From positions 1 to 64,000 of the forward strand of contig DAHUXN010000026.1 of assembly GCA_027307115.1 (NCBI GenBank): a stretch of 64,000 nucleotides of DNA, given 5' to 3'. Under the pieces are notes generated by a model, which was given only the letters and a program-made list of their open reading frames with translations, ran no database searches and was not told where the DNA came from. Every line of letters starts with the position of its first letter. The stretch's first letter is position 1. Positions 7,982 to 16,147 of the stretch are shown one piece after another. A program made the position numbers and the translations under genes. This DNA is from Acidobacteriota bacterium. GTDB taxonomy: Bacteria > Acidobacteriota > Terriglobia > Acidiferrales > UBA7541.

Positions 7982-10429
7982 ATGTGGCAGGACATTAAAT
8001 TTGCGGTGAGGATGCTGGCGAAGGCGCCGGGGTTCACGGCGGTGGCGGTGCTGTCGCTGACATTGGGGATTGGCGCGAATACGACGATTTTCACGCTGGC
8101 GAAGGCGGTTTTTCTGCACTCGATTCCCGTGAAGGATCCTGCGCGCGTGATGATTCTCTACTCGACGGCGCTGGATCGCAGTGGCCAATTACAGGAATAT
8201 CTCGCCACGCCGTTTCCAAATGCGACGGATTACCGCGACAACATCAAGTCTTTCTCCGGCGTTTCGGTTGCTTTTCCGAACGGTTTCAACCTCACCGTTT
8301 CGGGCAAGCATGTGCAAGTGTTCGGTGAGTTGGTAAACGCGAATTTTTTTGACGTTCTCGGCGTGCATCCGTTTCTGGGGCGCGGATTTTCACCCGACGA
8401 GGACACCACGCCGCGCCCCGTCGCCGTGATCAGTTACGCGTTGTGGAGCACGCAATTCGGCGGCGACCGCGCGATTTTGGGCAAGACGATCCAGTTGGAT
8501 CAAATGGAATATTCGGTAATCGGCGTAGCGCCGCGCGATTTTCGGGGCGTCGGCAATTTGGGCAGCCCCGATGTTTGGATACCCGTTTCGCTAGCCGACG
8601 ATGTCCTGACCGGCCTGGCAAAAACGTTCTTGCACGAGCGCGGCTTCCGAGCGGTGAACATGGTGGCTCGCCTCAAGCCCGGTGTGACGGTGGCGCAGGC
8701 GAGCGCCGAGGTTCACGCCATGGGGTTGCAACTGCAGAAGGAGTACCCGAAGGACAACAATGGGCGCAATGAAGAAGTTGTGCCCATCAATGAGACGGCG
8801 ATTCCGCCGCAACTGCACAACGTGTTCGCGCTGGCGGGCGCGCTGATGATGGGAATTGTCGGGCTGGTGCTGCTGATTGCGTGCGCGAATGTAGCGAACT
8901 TGCTGCTGGCGCGCGCGACGCAGCGTCAGCGCGAGATCGCCGTGCGGCTGGCGCTCGGCGCATCGCGCACGCGGTTGATTCGGCAATTGCTGACGGAAAG
9001 TCTGATGCTGGCGCTGCTCGCCGGGGGGTTGGGCATTTTTTGCGCGTACTGGGGAAAATCGGTGCTGGTGTCGCTGCTGCCGGGCGGGTTGGTGCGCAAT
9101 CTGGATTTCACACTGGACGCCCGCGTCTTTCTCTACACCATGGGGCTCGCCGTTGTGGCCACGCTCCTGTTCGGACTTGCGCCCGCGCTGCAAGCTTCGC
9201 GGAGCGATAGCGTGGTGGCGCTGAAGGATCGCACGGGTGCGCCGACGGGAAGCGGGCGATGGTACGGACTGCGCGGCGTGCTGGTGATGATTCAAGTGGC
9301 CCTCTCGCTGATTGCGCTTGTGGGAGCGGGTCTGTTCATCCACAGTCTGCGCAACGCGGAGCAAATCAATCCCGGCTTCGAAGTGCAGCACGAAGCCGTG
9401 ATGTTCCTGAATCCGGGAGCGGAGAAGTACGCGCAGCCACAAGCCGAAGCGTTGTATCGCGATTTAGCGCAGCGGCTTGACGGCTCGCCCATGATTGCGG
9501 GCGCGAGCCTTTCGGATACTCCGCCGCTTGGCGGCGGCTTGGCGCGCACGACATTCACCGACGGCGTGGACACCAGCGACCCGCGCAATGGCAAGTTGAC
9601 GCCCGTTGTGGCCGTCGCGCCGGGATATTTTTCGGCCGCGGGCATAACCCTGCTTGAGGGACGCGATTTCGCGGAAAACGACGACGCCAATACCGCCATG
9701 GTCGGCGTTGTGAATCGCGAGGCCGCCAACGTTTTTTGGCCGGGGCAGGATCCCATCGGAAAGCATCTGCATTTTCTGGGCGAGACGTGGGACGTAGCCG
9801 TGGTGGGAGAAGTGAACACTGTGAAATACGCGACGCTCGGTGAAGCTCCGCAGGCGGTCGTATATATGCCGCTTAAGCAGCACTACTCACCTGCCGTGAT
9901 GCTGTATGTCCGCACCAAGGGCGATCCGGCGAAAGCGATTCCTCTTGTGCGCAGCACGCTGCAGTCGCTGGCTCCGTCCGTGCCGCTGCTTCAGGTGCAG
10001 ACGATGGAGCAAGTGCTGGTGCAGTCGCTCACCGCTCCGCGCATGGGCGCTGAATTGCTGGGAACGTTTGGATTGCTGGCGCTGGTGCTCGCGGCGATCG
10101 GAACGTACGGCGTGATGTCTTATTCCGTAAATCAGCGCACGCAGGAAATCGGCATCCGCATGGCGCTGGGCGCGCAGCCCGGCAACGTGGTTCGCCTAAT
10201 TTTGCTGAACGGAATGGCCATGGTTGTCGCAGGTGTGGTCGTGGGGTTGGGGCTTTCCGTTTTGCTGGCCAAAAGCATGAACACGCTGCTTTACGGCATT
10301 GGCATGTTCGACGCGCCAAGTTTCTTGAGCACGGCGGGACTGCTGATCCTTGTCGCGCTCGGCGCGTGCTACATTCCCGCGCGTCGCGCGATGCGCGTGG
10401 ATCCGATTGTGGCGCTCAGGTATGAATAG
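7982..10429 (+). CDS. MacB/FtsX-type ABC permease, acidobacterial orphan (ADOP) type
   Basis: This 815-residue protein has two MacB_PCD-FtsX halves. The N-terminus MWQDIKFAVRMLAKAPGFTAVAVLSLTLGIGANTTIF matches the acidobacterial duplicated orphan permease family. Then come a periplasmic domain, a block of membrane helices with ANLLLARATQRQREIAVRLALGASRTRLIRQLLTES (about residues 305-340), a second periplasmic domain, and a C-terminal FtsX block (YSVNQRTQEIGIRMALGAQPGNVVRLIL). No ATP-binding subunit is adjacent, as is typical. Family members are thought to work in export or mechanotransmission; the substrate is unknown. It follows the Ser/Thr kinase by 220 bases on the same strand. Confidence 0.88.
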   Translation: MWQDIKFAVRMLAKAPGFTAVAVLSLTLGIGANTTIFTLAKAVFLHSIPVKDPARVMILYSTALDRSGQLQEYLATPFPNATDYRDNIKSFSGVSVAFPNGFNLTVSGKHVQVFGELVNANFFDVLGVHPFLGRGFSPDEDTTPRPVAVISYALWSTQFGGDRAILGKTIQLDQMEYSVIGVAPRDFRGVGNLGSPDVWIPVSLADDVLTGLAKTFLHERGFRAVNMVARLKPGVTVAQASAEVHAMGLQLQKEYPKDNNGRNEEVVPINETAIPPQLHNVFALAGALMMGIVGLVLLIACANVANLLLARATQRQREIAVRLALGASRTRLIRQLLTESLMLALLAGGLGIFCAYWGKSVLVSLLPGGLVRNLDFTLDARVFLYTMGLAVVATLLFGLAPALQASRSDSVVALKDRTGAPTGSGRWYGLRGVLVMIQVALSLIALVGAGLFIHSLRNAEQINPGFEVQHEAVMFLNPGAEKYAQPQAEALYRDLAQRLDGSPMIAGASLSDTPPLGGGLARTTFTDGVDTSDPRNGKLTPVVAVAPGYFSAAGITLLEGRDFAENDDANTAMVGVVNREAANVFWPGQDPIGKHLHFLGETWDVAVVGEVNTVKYATLGEAPQAVVYMPLKQHYSPAVMLYVRTKGDPAKAIPLVRSTLQSLAPSVPLLQVQTMEQVLVQSLTAPRMGAELLGTFGLLALVLAAIGTYGVMSYSVNQRTQEIGIRMALGAQPGNVVRLILLNGMAMVVAGVVVGLGLSVLLAKSMNTLLYGIGMFDAPSFLSTAGLLILVALGACYIPARRAMRVDPIVALRYE

Positions 10430-10536
10430 TTGATAGGCGAGAGTTGATAGTTGAAAGTCGAGACTCGAAATTCGAAACTCGAAAAACGAAGAACGAAAAC
10501 TGAAGAACGAAGACGACGTAAGGGAGTGGAGAACGA
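10430..10536 (+). repeat. purine-rich low-complexity spacer (TCGAAA-like words)
   Basis: Degenerate short words such as AGTCGAGA, TTCGAAA, CTCGAAA and GAACGAA fill the gap between two genes. Similar strings recur after other genes in this window (12465-12540, 12605-12646, 44366-44412). They look like expandable simple repeats. Confidence 0.45.
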
Positions 10537-10992
10537 ATGGTGATCGAGAGGCTGGAGCCGGGGGCTGATAATTCCTGTTTTGGCTGTGGGGCGGCGAATG
10601 CAAGCGGGATGAAGCTTGTGTTCGAACAGGATCACGAACGACGGAGAATCGTGGGACGCTTCCGCCTTGGCGGGCAATACCAAGGAGGCGGCGGGATGAT
10701 GCACGGCGGAATCATTGCGCTGCTGCTCGACGAAGCGATGGGGAAGTTGAACCGGTTCCATGATGTGCGCGCGGTGACGGCGGAGCTGTCGGTGGAATAC
10801 TTGCGGCCAGTGCCCGTCGATGAGGAAATTACTGTGGAGGCGGAGGAAGTGTCGCGCGACGGCAGAAATCTGACGCATCGCGGGGAGATTCGAAATGCGA
10901 CGGGGAAGGTGCTCGCGCGCGCGAAGGGCAGGTTCGTTGTTGTCGCCGAGAGGGCGGAAAGGGAAGTGATTGCGGGGAGGGTTCGAGAGTGA
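10537..10992 (+). CDS. PaaI-type hotdog-fold thioesterase
   Basis: This 151-residue protein has the single-domain hotdog thioesterase pattern. GGGMMHGGIIALLLDEAMG (about residues 49-67) is the typical HGG active-site region with the catalytic acid in the following helix, and AELSVEYLRPVPVDEEITVEAE is the core sheet. Such enzymes hydrolyse acyl-CoA thioesters in the cytoplasm; the substrate cannot be read from sequence. The N-terminal NSCFGCGAANASGM motif is common in this subgroup. Its stop overlaps the GTG start of the GAF gene by 4 bases (GTGA), so the two are translationally coupled. Confidence 0.8.
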   Translation: MVIERLEPGADNSCFGCGAANASGMKLVFEQDHERRRIVGRFRLGGQYQGGGGMMHGGIIALLLDEAMGKLNRFHDVRAVTAELSVEYLRPVPVDEEITVEAEEVSRDGRNLTHRGEIRNATGKVLARAKGRFVVVAERAEREVIAGRVRE

Positions 10993-11459
10993 TTGAAGAC
11001 CAAAGCGCATTGGACGAGATCGGGTCTGTTGTTGCCGGAAACGGACAAGCATCTGCAATTGCAAAACGAATCGCACAGGTCATTCGCCAGTCCCGCGCAT
11101 ATGGCTCGGTGAGCATTTATGCAGTCACGGAGACGGAAATCGTTGCGCTGGGTTGGACAGGAATTGAGGAGCCGGCGCACATGAGATTTGCGGTGACGAA
11201 AGGGCTCACGGGCGTGGTGGTGAAGCAACGCGCGCCGCTGGTGATTGGAAACGTGAGCAAGGATTCGCGCTACCTGGTGGCGTACACGAAGACGCGCGCG
11301 GAAATGATTGTGCCGGCGCTGGGAGTGGGAGGAGTGGTCGTGGGGACGATCAACATCGACAGCGAGAGAGAAAACGCGTTCAGCGAGAAGGACGTGCGAT
11401 TCGTCGAACAGTGCGCACAGAAAATGGCGCCGCTGTTCCGAATGCCGGGGATTTCGTAG
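10989..11459 (+). CDS. single GAF-domain protein
   Basis: This 156-residue soluble protein is almost entirely one GAF domain. An N-terminal helix is followed by YGSVSIYAVTETEIVALGWTG, TKGLTGVVVKQRAPLVIGNVSKDSRYL (about residues 70-97) and VGTINIDSERENAFSEKDVRFVEQCAQKMAPLF. The shape resembles free methionine-R-sulfoxide reductases, but the catalytic cysteines are missing (the only Cys is near the C-terminus), so a ligand-sensing role is more likely. It starts with GTG overlapping the thioesterase stop. It lies 86 bases upstream of pdxS. Confidence 0.7.
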   Translation: MIEDQSALDEIGSVVAGNGQASAIAKRIAQVIRQSRAYGSVSIYAVTETEIVALGWTGIEEPAHMRFAVTKGLTGVVVKQRAPLVIGNVSKDSRYLVAYTKTRAEMIVPALGVGGVVVGTINIDSERENAFSEKDVRFVEQCAQKMAPLFRMPGIS

Positions 11460-11478
11460 TTGCGGCGCGCGGCGGTGG

Positions 11479-11508
11479 TTGACATGCTGAAAAAGGATTC
11501 GGCAGATA
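11479..11508 (+). promoter_or_regulatory. candidate sigma-70 promoter for pdxS-pdxT
   Basis: A perfect TTGACA at 11479-11484 is followed after 18 bases by CAGATA at 11503-11508. The -35 is good and the -10 is weak. The pdxS ATG is at 11546, giving a leader of about 30 bases. Confidence 0.4.
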
Positions 11509-11545
11509 GACAGAGTTCATCCAACAAAAGAGAAGGGGAAAAGCG

Positions 11546-12451
11546 ATGAAAAGCGGAGAGCAGAAAAACGGGCACGAGAATTTGTGGAGAGTGAAGGTTG
11601 GGCTGGCCGAGATGTTGAAGGGTGGCGTGATCATGGATGTGACGACGGCCGAGCAGGCGAAAATCGCCGAGGACGCTGGGGCGTGCGCGGTGATGGCGCT
11701 CGAACGAGTGCCGTCGGACATTCGCAAGGATGGCGGCGTGGCGCGAATGGCGTCGCCGCGAATCATCCGCGAAATTATGGCTACGGTGACGATTCCGGTG
11801 ATGGCGAAAGTGCGCATAGGGCATTTCGCCGAGGCACAAGTGCTCGAAGCGCTCGAAGTGGACTACATCGACGAGAGCGAAGTGCTGACGCCGGCGGACG
11901 AGGAGAATCATGTGTGGAAGCACGCGTTCAAGGCGCCGTTCGTTTGCGGCGCTCGCAATTTGGGCGAAGCGCTGCGGCGCATTGGCGAAGGCGCGGCGAT
12001 GATTCGCACCAAGGGCGAAGCGGGCTCCGGAAATATCGTCGAAGCGGTGCGCCACATGCGCACGATTGTGGGGCAAATGAAAAAGCTGACGACGCTGGGT
12101 GAAGAAGAACTCATGCATCAGGCGAAAGAGTTGGGCGCGCCGCTCGATTTAGTGCAGCAAGTCGCCAAGACGGGAAAGTTGCCAACGCCGAATTTCTCGG
12201 CGGGCGGAATCGCGACTCCGGCGGATGCGGCGCTGATGATGCAGTTGGGCGCGGAGGCGGTGTTCGTGGGTTCGGGGATTTTCAAGTCGAGCGATCCAGC
12301 GAAACGCGCGAAGGCAATTGTGTACGCGACGACGAATTATCAGGACGCGAAAAAAGTGCTCGAAGCGTCAGACGAATTAGGCGAAGCGATGAAGGGTCTC
12401 GACGTGCGGCAGATGGACGAGAAGGATTTGATGCAGACGCGTGGCTGGTGA
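11546..12451 (+). CDS. pdxS: pyridoxal 5'-phosphate synthase, lyase subunit PdxS
   Basis: This 301-residue protein is the synthase subunit of the ribose-5-phosphate-dependent PLP pathway. It condenses ribose 5-phosphate, glyceraldehyde 3-phosphate and ammonia from PdxT. It is nearly invariant across bacteria. Seen here: [36 protein letters not shown], the Schiff-base lysine in [11 protein letters not shown] (K88), the second lysine in [17 protein letters not shown] (K156) and [19 protein letters not shown]. Length is normal. pdxT follows 195 bases downstream, separated by a repeat-filled spacer, so the two are probably co-transcribed through it. Confidence 0.97.
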   Translation: MKSGEQKNGHENLWRVKVGLAEMLKGGVIMDVTTAEQAKIAEDAGACAVMALERVPSDIRKDGGVARMASPRIIREIMATVTIPVMAKVRIGHFAEAQVLEALEVDYIDESEVLTPADEENHVWKHAFKAPFVCGARNLGEALRRIGEGAAMIRTKGEAGSGNIVEAVRHMRTIVGQMKKLTTLGEEELMHQAKELGAPLDLVQQVAKTGKLPTPNFSAGGIATPADAALMMQLGAEAVFVGSGIFKSSDPAKRAKAIVYATTNYQDAKKVLEASDELGEAMKGLDVRQMDEKDLMQTRGW

Positions 12452-12499
12452 GCGCGAAGTAGCGCTGTGTGATTCGCGAGAGTCGAAGATCAAAACTCG

Positions 12500-12534
12500 A
12501 AAAGCGAAAAGCGAAAAGCGAAAAGCGAAAAGCG
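12500..12534 (+). repeat. five perfect tandem copies of a 7-bp unit
   Basis: The unit AAAAGCG is repeated five times without error at 12500-12534 in the pdxS-pdxT spacer, inside a longer purine-rich run that starts near 12465. A slippage-prone microsatellite is the simplest reading. Confidence 0.85.
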
Positions 12535-12538
12535 AAAG

Positions 12539-12604
12539 GCCCCACCCTTCACAAAAGGCGTTCACTTCACTGAGGGCGTTCAGTGCAGGCAGGATGGGGC
12601 ACCC
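12539..12604. repeat. interspersed palindromic element, copy 1
   Basis: The outer arms GCCCCACCCT (12539-12548) and AGGATGGGGC (12591-12600) pair at 9 of 10 positions and are followed by ACCC. The same arms, ending GGCAGGATGGGGCACCC, recur at 14695-14754 with a different middle. Two copies 2.1 kb apart point to a dispersed repeat family. Confidence 0.7.
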
Positions 12605-12646
12605 GCAAGACCCAAAACTCAAAGCTCGAAAAGTGAAAAGTGCGAA

Positions 12647-13261
12647 ATGAAGATCGGCATACTGGCGATACAGGGGGATTTTGAGGCGCACGCGCGCGTG
12701 CTCGAGAAATTGGGAGTCGAGTACGTGTATGTGCGAACGCCGGAAGATTTGCAAGGCGTGGACGGGCTGATTTTGCCGGGCGGAGAAAGCACGACGCACA
12801 TGAAGATGCTGGCGGAAACAGGGCTCGATGATGCGATTCGGAAGATGGCGGCGAACGGCGGCGCGTTTTTTGGGACTTGCGCGGGCGCGATCGTGTTGGC
12901 GCGCGAAGTGAAAGGACCGCCGCAGGCGTCGCTGGGATTGATGGACATCACGGTCGTGCGGAACGCGTACGGGAGGCAGCTGGCGAGCGACGTGTTTTTG
13001 CTGCCGACGAAACTGAGCGAAGCGCCGCTCGAAATGGTTTTTATCCGCGCGCCGGTTATCGAAGCGATTGACAAGAATGTGGAAGTGCTGGCGGAGCGCA
13101 ATGGAAAGCCCGTGCTCGTTCAACAGGGGCGCATGATCGCGGCGACATTTCATCCTGAACTGACGGACGATACGAAAATCCATGAACGATTCGTGAAGCT
13201 TGTGGAAAAAACGGCGATGAGCGAGGCCAGTTCGCAGTCGAGGGTTGCGAGCCGAAAGTAA
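12647..13261 (+). CDS. pdxT: pyridoxal 5'-phosphate synthase, glutaminase subunit PdxT
   Basis: This 204-residue class I glutamine amidotransferase supplies ammonia to PdxS. The catalytic triad is visible: Cys78 in FFGTCAGAI, and His169 and Glu171 in TFHPELTDD. LPGGESTTHMKML (about residues 43-55) is the oxyanion and substrate region. Length is normal. It is paired with pdxS just upstream. The last residues (EASSQSRVASRK) are probably an unconserved tail running into the repeat-like spacer. Confidence 0.96.
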   Translation: MKIGILAIQGDFEAHARVLEKLGVEYVYVRTPEDLQGVDGLILPGGESTTHMKMLAETGLDDAIRKMAANGGAFFGTCAGAIVLAREVKGPPQASLGLMDITVVRNAYGRQLASDVFLLPTKLSEAPLEMVFIRAPVIEAIDKNVEVLAERNGKPVLVQQGRMIAATFHPELTDDTKIHERFVKLVEKTAMSEASSQSRVASRK

Positions 13262-13349
13262 GACAAACGGAGAAAAACGAGGAACGGCGGCGCCGACGAG
13301 AAGCGGGACACAGGCCATCTGAATACTGCGAGCGAAGGGAGACGCGGAA

Positions 13350-13568
13350 ATGTTTTTCACTCCTTACATTGTGCATGGGTATTTTATTTTGCCGTTTGTG
13401 TGCCTGGTGATTTCCGCGAAGTGGACGCGGGAGCTGGGCTACGGACTGCTGTGGCAACTGGTGGCCGCGATTTGCGGATTCGTGCTGGGGCCGATCATGT
13501 TGCTGTTGCTTTACCTTCGCGGCACCTGGCTGTCGCGCCGAAATCCCAAGCCGGTTGCGTTCATCTGA
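13350..13568 (+). CDS. small two-helix membrane protein, unknown function
   Basis: This 72-residue protein has two predicted membrane helices (about residues 9-24 and 33-56), a short positive loop and a basic C-terminus (RRNPKPV). I do not recognise the family. Support for it being real: the clear hydrophobic design, a GGGAG purine run upstream of the ATG, and a position 3 bases before the next gene on the same strand, which suggests an operon with the phosphatase and the DtxR-like regulator. Confidence 0.55.
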   Translation: MFFTPYIVHGYFILPFVCLVISAKWTRELGYGLLWQLVAAICGFVLGPIMLLLLYLRGTWLSRRNPKPVAFI

Positions 13569-13571
13569 ACG

Positions 13572-14006
13572 ATGGATCCCGCCGGACAGAAACCGCAGCG
13601 AACGAAAGTGCTTTTCGTGTGCGTGGGGAATTCCTGCCGCAGCCAATTGGCGGAAGCCATCGCGCGTCATCACGCCTCCGATGTGGTAGACGCGGAAAGC
13701 GCGGGAACTTCGCCGTTTGGATCCGTGGCGGCGCCGACGCTTGCGGTGTTGCAAGAAAACGGAATTCGCGCGGAAGGACATTATTCGAAGGGCATCGACG
13801 AGGTCATTGAATTTTTCGAGCCGGCGATTGTCGTGAATATGTCGGGCCGCACAATGAACGGAATATTTCCGGGCGCGAGCGTGGTGGAATGGGAGATTGA
13901 CGACCCGTTCGGTAGCGACCCGGAAACTTACCGGCGCATTTATGCGCAGATCGAGAAAGGTGTGAGCAAGCTGGCGGCCGAGTTGCGAAAAAAGGAAAAA
14001 AAGTGA
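13572..14006 (+). CDS. low-molecular-weight tyrosine phosphatase / ArsC-like protein
   Basis: This 144-residue protein has the LMW-PTP fold signature: the C-x5-R phosphate loop CVGNSCRS with Cys17 and Arg23 near the N-terminus, and the acid-base Asp in EIDDPFG (about residue 111). The same fold serves low-molecular-weight tyrosine phosphatases and thioredoxin-coupled arsenate reductases. A second Cys is present inside the P-loop (Cys22), but the extra redox cysteines of arsenate reductases are not seen downstream, so a phosphatase role is more likely. It overlaps the next gene by 4 bases. Confidence 0.75.
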   Translation: MDPAGQKPQRTKVLFVCVGNSCRSQLAEAIARHHASDVVDAESAGTSPFGSVAAPTLAVLQENGIRAEGHYSKGIDEVIEFFEPAIVVNMSGRTMNGIFPGASVVEWEIDDPFGSDPETYRRIYAQIEKGVSKLAAELRKKEKK

Positions 14007-14794
14007 GGCGGGAAAGGACCAGCGTCTCGCAGGAAGATTACTTGAAGGCGATTTGGGAAATTGTCCTGGAGGAGCAGGTTCCCATCAGCGCGCGGCTCGC
14101 CGAAGATTTGGGCGTCACTCCTCCAGCGGTGACTGCCGCGCTGAAGCGCATGACGCAGGGCGGATTTGTGCGGGTCGCGCGAAGCGGACGAATCGAACTG
14201 ACGGCGAAGGGGCGGAAAATCGCGCAGCATTTGGTACTGCGGCACCGCTTGTCGGAGAAATTGCTGACGGATGTGATCGGCCTCGATTGGAAGCGCGCGC
14301 ACGAAGAAGCCGAGCGGCTCGAGCACGGGGTGTCCGCGGAAGTGGTCGCGCTGTTGCTAAAACGATTTGGACGCGAGAGCCGCTGCCCGCATGGCGTCCC
14401 GCTATTTGGCGGGATGTCGAAATTGCGGCGGCGATATGGCGCCATCCAGCTCGCGGATGCGCCCGCGGGACGCGCATACGAAGTGCTGCGCGTTTATGAA
14501 AAAGAGCCAGAGTTTTTGGCGTTCCTTGCGGGACTGAAACTTTTGCCCGGCGCGCACGTGCGCGTGCTGAAACGCGAGTACGATGAGACGATGACCGTGA
14601 TGCTCGGTTCTTCGGCGCGCAAGATTTACCTGGGACAATCGGCAACGAGCCGCATTTGGGTAAGAGATAATCGACAGTTGAAAGTTACCGAACCCCCCCA
14701 CCCTTCGCGGACAACGCTCCCTTCCTGCGTCAGGGCAGGCAGGATGGGGCACCCAAAAAACCGTAAACGGAAACGCGGCACGAGAACGGCTTAG
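14003..14794 (+). CDS. DtxR/MntR-family metal-dependent regulator with repeat-derived C-terminus
   Basis: This 263-residue protein is a DtxR-type repressor that would sense Fe2+ or Mn2+. An N-terminal winged helix (EDYLKAIWEIV...ISARLAEDLGVTPPAVTAALKRM, about residues 11-50) is followed by the metal-binding dimerisation helices (HRLSEKLLTDVIGLDW...EAERLEHGVSAEV) and a C-terminal FeoA/SH3-like part. The start is GTG, overlapping the phosphatase stop. The last 35 or so residues (from about VTEPPHPS) are encoded by the interspersed element at 14695-14754, so the natural C-terminus was probably near ATSRIWVRD. Which metal it senses is not clear. Confidence 0.8.
   Translation: MRRERTSVSQEDYLKAIWEIVLEEQVPISARLAEDLGVTPPAVTAALKRMTQGGFVRVARSGRIELTAKGRKIAQHLVLRHRLSEKLLTDVIGLDWKRAHEEAERLEHGVSAEVVALLLKRFGRESRCPHGVPLFGGMSKLRRRYGAIQLADAPAGRAYEVLRVYEKEPEFLAFLAGLKLLPGAHVRVLKREYDETMTVMLGSSARKIYLGQSATSRIWVRDNRQLKVTEPPHPSRTTLPSCVRAGRMGHPKNRKRKRGTRTA
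14695..14754. repeat. interspersed palindromic element, copy 2, inside a gene's 3' end
   Basis: The arms CCCCACCCTT (14696-14705) and AGGATGGGGCACCC (14741-14754) match those of the copy at 12539-12604; the middle differs. This copy supplies the last codons of the DtxR-like gene. Confidence 0.7.
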
Positions 14795-14876
14795 CATAGC
14801 CGATTGATTCGTGCAGAAATGGGGCGGCAGAATTACTTCGTGCTAGTGTGGCTAGGCAAGACTAGTATCGATCCTC

Positions 14877-15785
14877 ATGGCATTTCACTCCGGATTCATT
14901 GCGATTCTTGGGCGGCCAAACGCGGGGAAATCCACGCTTGTAAATAAATTGGTCGGCAGGAAAGTGGCGATTGTTTCGCCGCGCCCGCAGACGACGCGCA
15001 ATCGTATTCAAGGAATGCTGAATCGCGAGAATGGGCAGGTGGTGCTGATCGACACGCCGGGGATTCATCGCGCCACCACGGCGCTGAACCGGCAAATGAT
15101 GCAGGAAGTGTCGCAAGCAGTGGAGGGAGTGGACATAGTGTCGCTGATCGTGGACGCGACGGAGGATTTTCAGGCGGCGGACCGACACTCGGTCGAATGG
15201 GTGAAACGGTTTTCGGGTCCAACATATTTGCTGCTGAACAAGGTTGACCGTACTCGCAAGGACCGGTTGCTGCCTTTGATCGACCGCTGGAGAGGCGAGA
15301 ACGATTTCGAGGAAATCTTCCCGATTTCGGCGCTGACGGGCGAAGGCACGCTCGATTTGGTGGAGAGTTGGATAGCGCGCCTGCCGGAACATCCCGCGTA
15401 TTTTCCGGAGGATCAGTACACGGATCAGCCGGAGAGATTTCTGGCGGCGGAAATTGTCCGCGAGAAGGCGATTTTGCTGACGCGTGAGGAATTGCCGCAT
15501 GCCGTTGCCGTGCTGGTGGATGATTTCGAGGAAGGCGAAAAGCTGCTGAAGATTCGTGCAACGATTTACGTGGAGCGGGAAGGGCAGAAGGGAATTCTGA
15601 TCGGGCGCGGCGGGTCGATGATGAAGGAAATCGGAACGGCGGCGCGCAAGGAACTCGAGGAATTGCTGGGCGTGAAGATTTTCTTGGAATTATTCGTGAA
15701 AGTGCAGGCGAATTGGCGAGGGAATCGCGCCATGGTCAAGCAGCTCGATTGGCACCGGCAATTGGAGCAGATGAGCGAAGAGTAG
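14877..15785 (+). CDS. era: GTPase Era
   Basis: This 302-residue protein is the ribosome-assembly GTPase that binds the 3' end of 16S rRNA. Seen: G1 GRPNAGKST (residues 12-20), a threonine-rich switch region (PRPQTTRNRIQG), G3 DTPGIH, G4 NKVD, a G5-like SALTGEG, then a C-terminal KH domain (GQKGILIGRGGSMMKEIG) that binds RNA. Length is normal. The ATG at 14877 begins the conserved FHSGFIAILGRPN block. It stands alone, with a 362-base convergent spacer downstream. Confidence 0.97.
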   Translation: MAFHSGFIAILGRPNAGKSTLVNKLVGRKVAIVSPRPQTTRNRIQGMLNRENGQVVLIDTPGIHRATTALNRQMMQEVSQAVEGVDIVSLIVDATEDFQAADRHSVEWVKRFSGPTYLLLNKVDRTRKDRLLPLIDRWRGENDFEEIFPISALTGEGTLDLVESWIARLPEHPAYFPEDQYTDQPERFLAAEIVREKAILLTREELPHAVAVLVDDFEEGEKLLKIRATIYVEREGQKGILIGRGGSMMKEIGTAARKELEELLGVKIFLELFVKVQANWRGNRAMVKQLDWHRQLEQMSEE

Positions 15786-15802
15786 GATGTTTCCTCCCGG
15801 TA

Positions 15803-15842
15803 TAATCTGCCGGGTCGGCATACAGCGCCGACCCGCCTCTAC
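15803..15842. repeat. REP-like stem-loop after era
   Basis: CGGGTCGGC at 15811-15819 pairs perfectly with GCCGACCCG at 15827-15835 around a 7-base loop. On the minus strand the hairpin is preceded by GTAG-AGGC, the tetranucleotide that marks REP elements recognised by RAYT transposases. No T-run follows, so an intrinsic terminator is less likely. Confidence 0.5.
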
Positions 15843-16047
15843 ACAGGCGTTGCCCTGTTCCTGGTTTGCGTAGCGACAACGAAACGCGGATCAACACTTC
15901 GGTTTCACCGGTCGGTTTGCCTTTGAAGTGAACACAAAGTGTTCAGGGAATAGGTCGCGGCGCCAGCCGCGTTTCTCTCAACTGTATTGTCTCTGTATAG
16001 TCTCTGTCTTGTCTTCTTTGTATTTCCCGTTTCGGGCACACCTCTGG

Positions 16048-16140
16048 CCATTCGTGTCCACAGGTCTACCCATTTGTGCCCCGTTAAGGGCCATATTTGG
16101 CACGTTTGATGGTGTGTGAGTGGACATATTTGTCCACTCA
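16048..16140. repeat. four related short words and a terminal inverted repeat
   Basis: CCATTCGTGTCCAC (16048), CCATTTGTGCCCC (16070), CCATATTTGGCAC (16091) and ACATATTTGTCCAC (16124) are variants of one word. The last forms a perfect 10-bp inverted repeat (TGAGTGGACA, 4-base loop, TGTCCACTCA; 16117-16140) next to the stop codon of the minus-strand NtrX-like gene. It could be a terminator stem or a decayed repeat array. Confidence 0.4.
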
Positions 16141-16147
16141 GGCAGCG

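Larger units (their letters stand above)
15786..16147. other. 362-base convergent spacer between era and the NtrX-like gene
   Basis: No convincing gene is present; a 63-codon frame at 15928-16119 is not gene-like. It holds a strong stem-loop (15811-15835), a T/C-rich stretch (15970-16030) and a cluster of related CCATTTGTG-like words ending in an inverted repeat (16048-16140). Confidence 0.6.

Noticed and set aside
15928-16119. 63-codon frame in the convergent spacer
   Set aside because: Composition is Cys/Ser/Phe-rich with no start signal, no family resemblance, and it overlaps the repeated words at 16048-16140.
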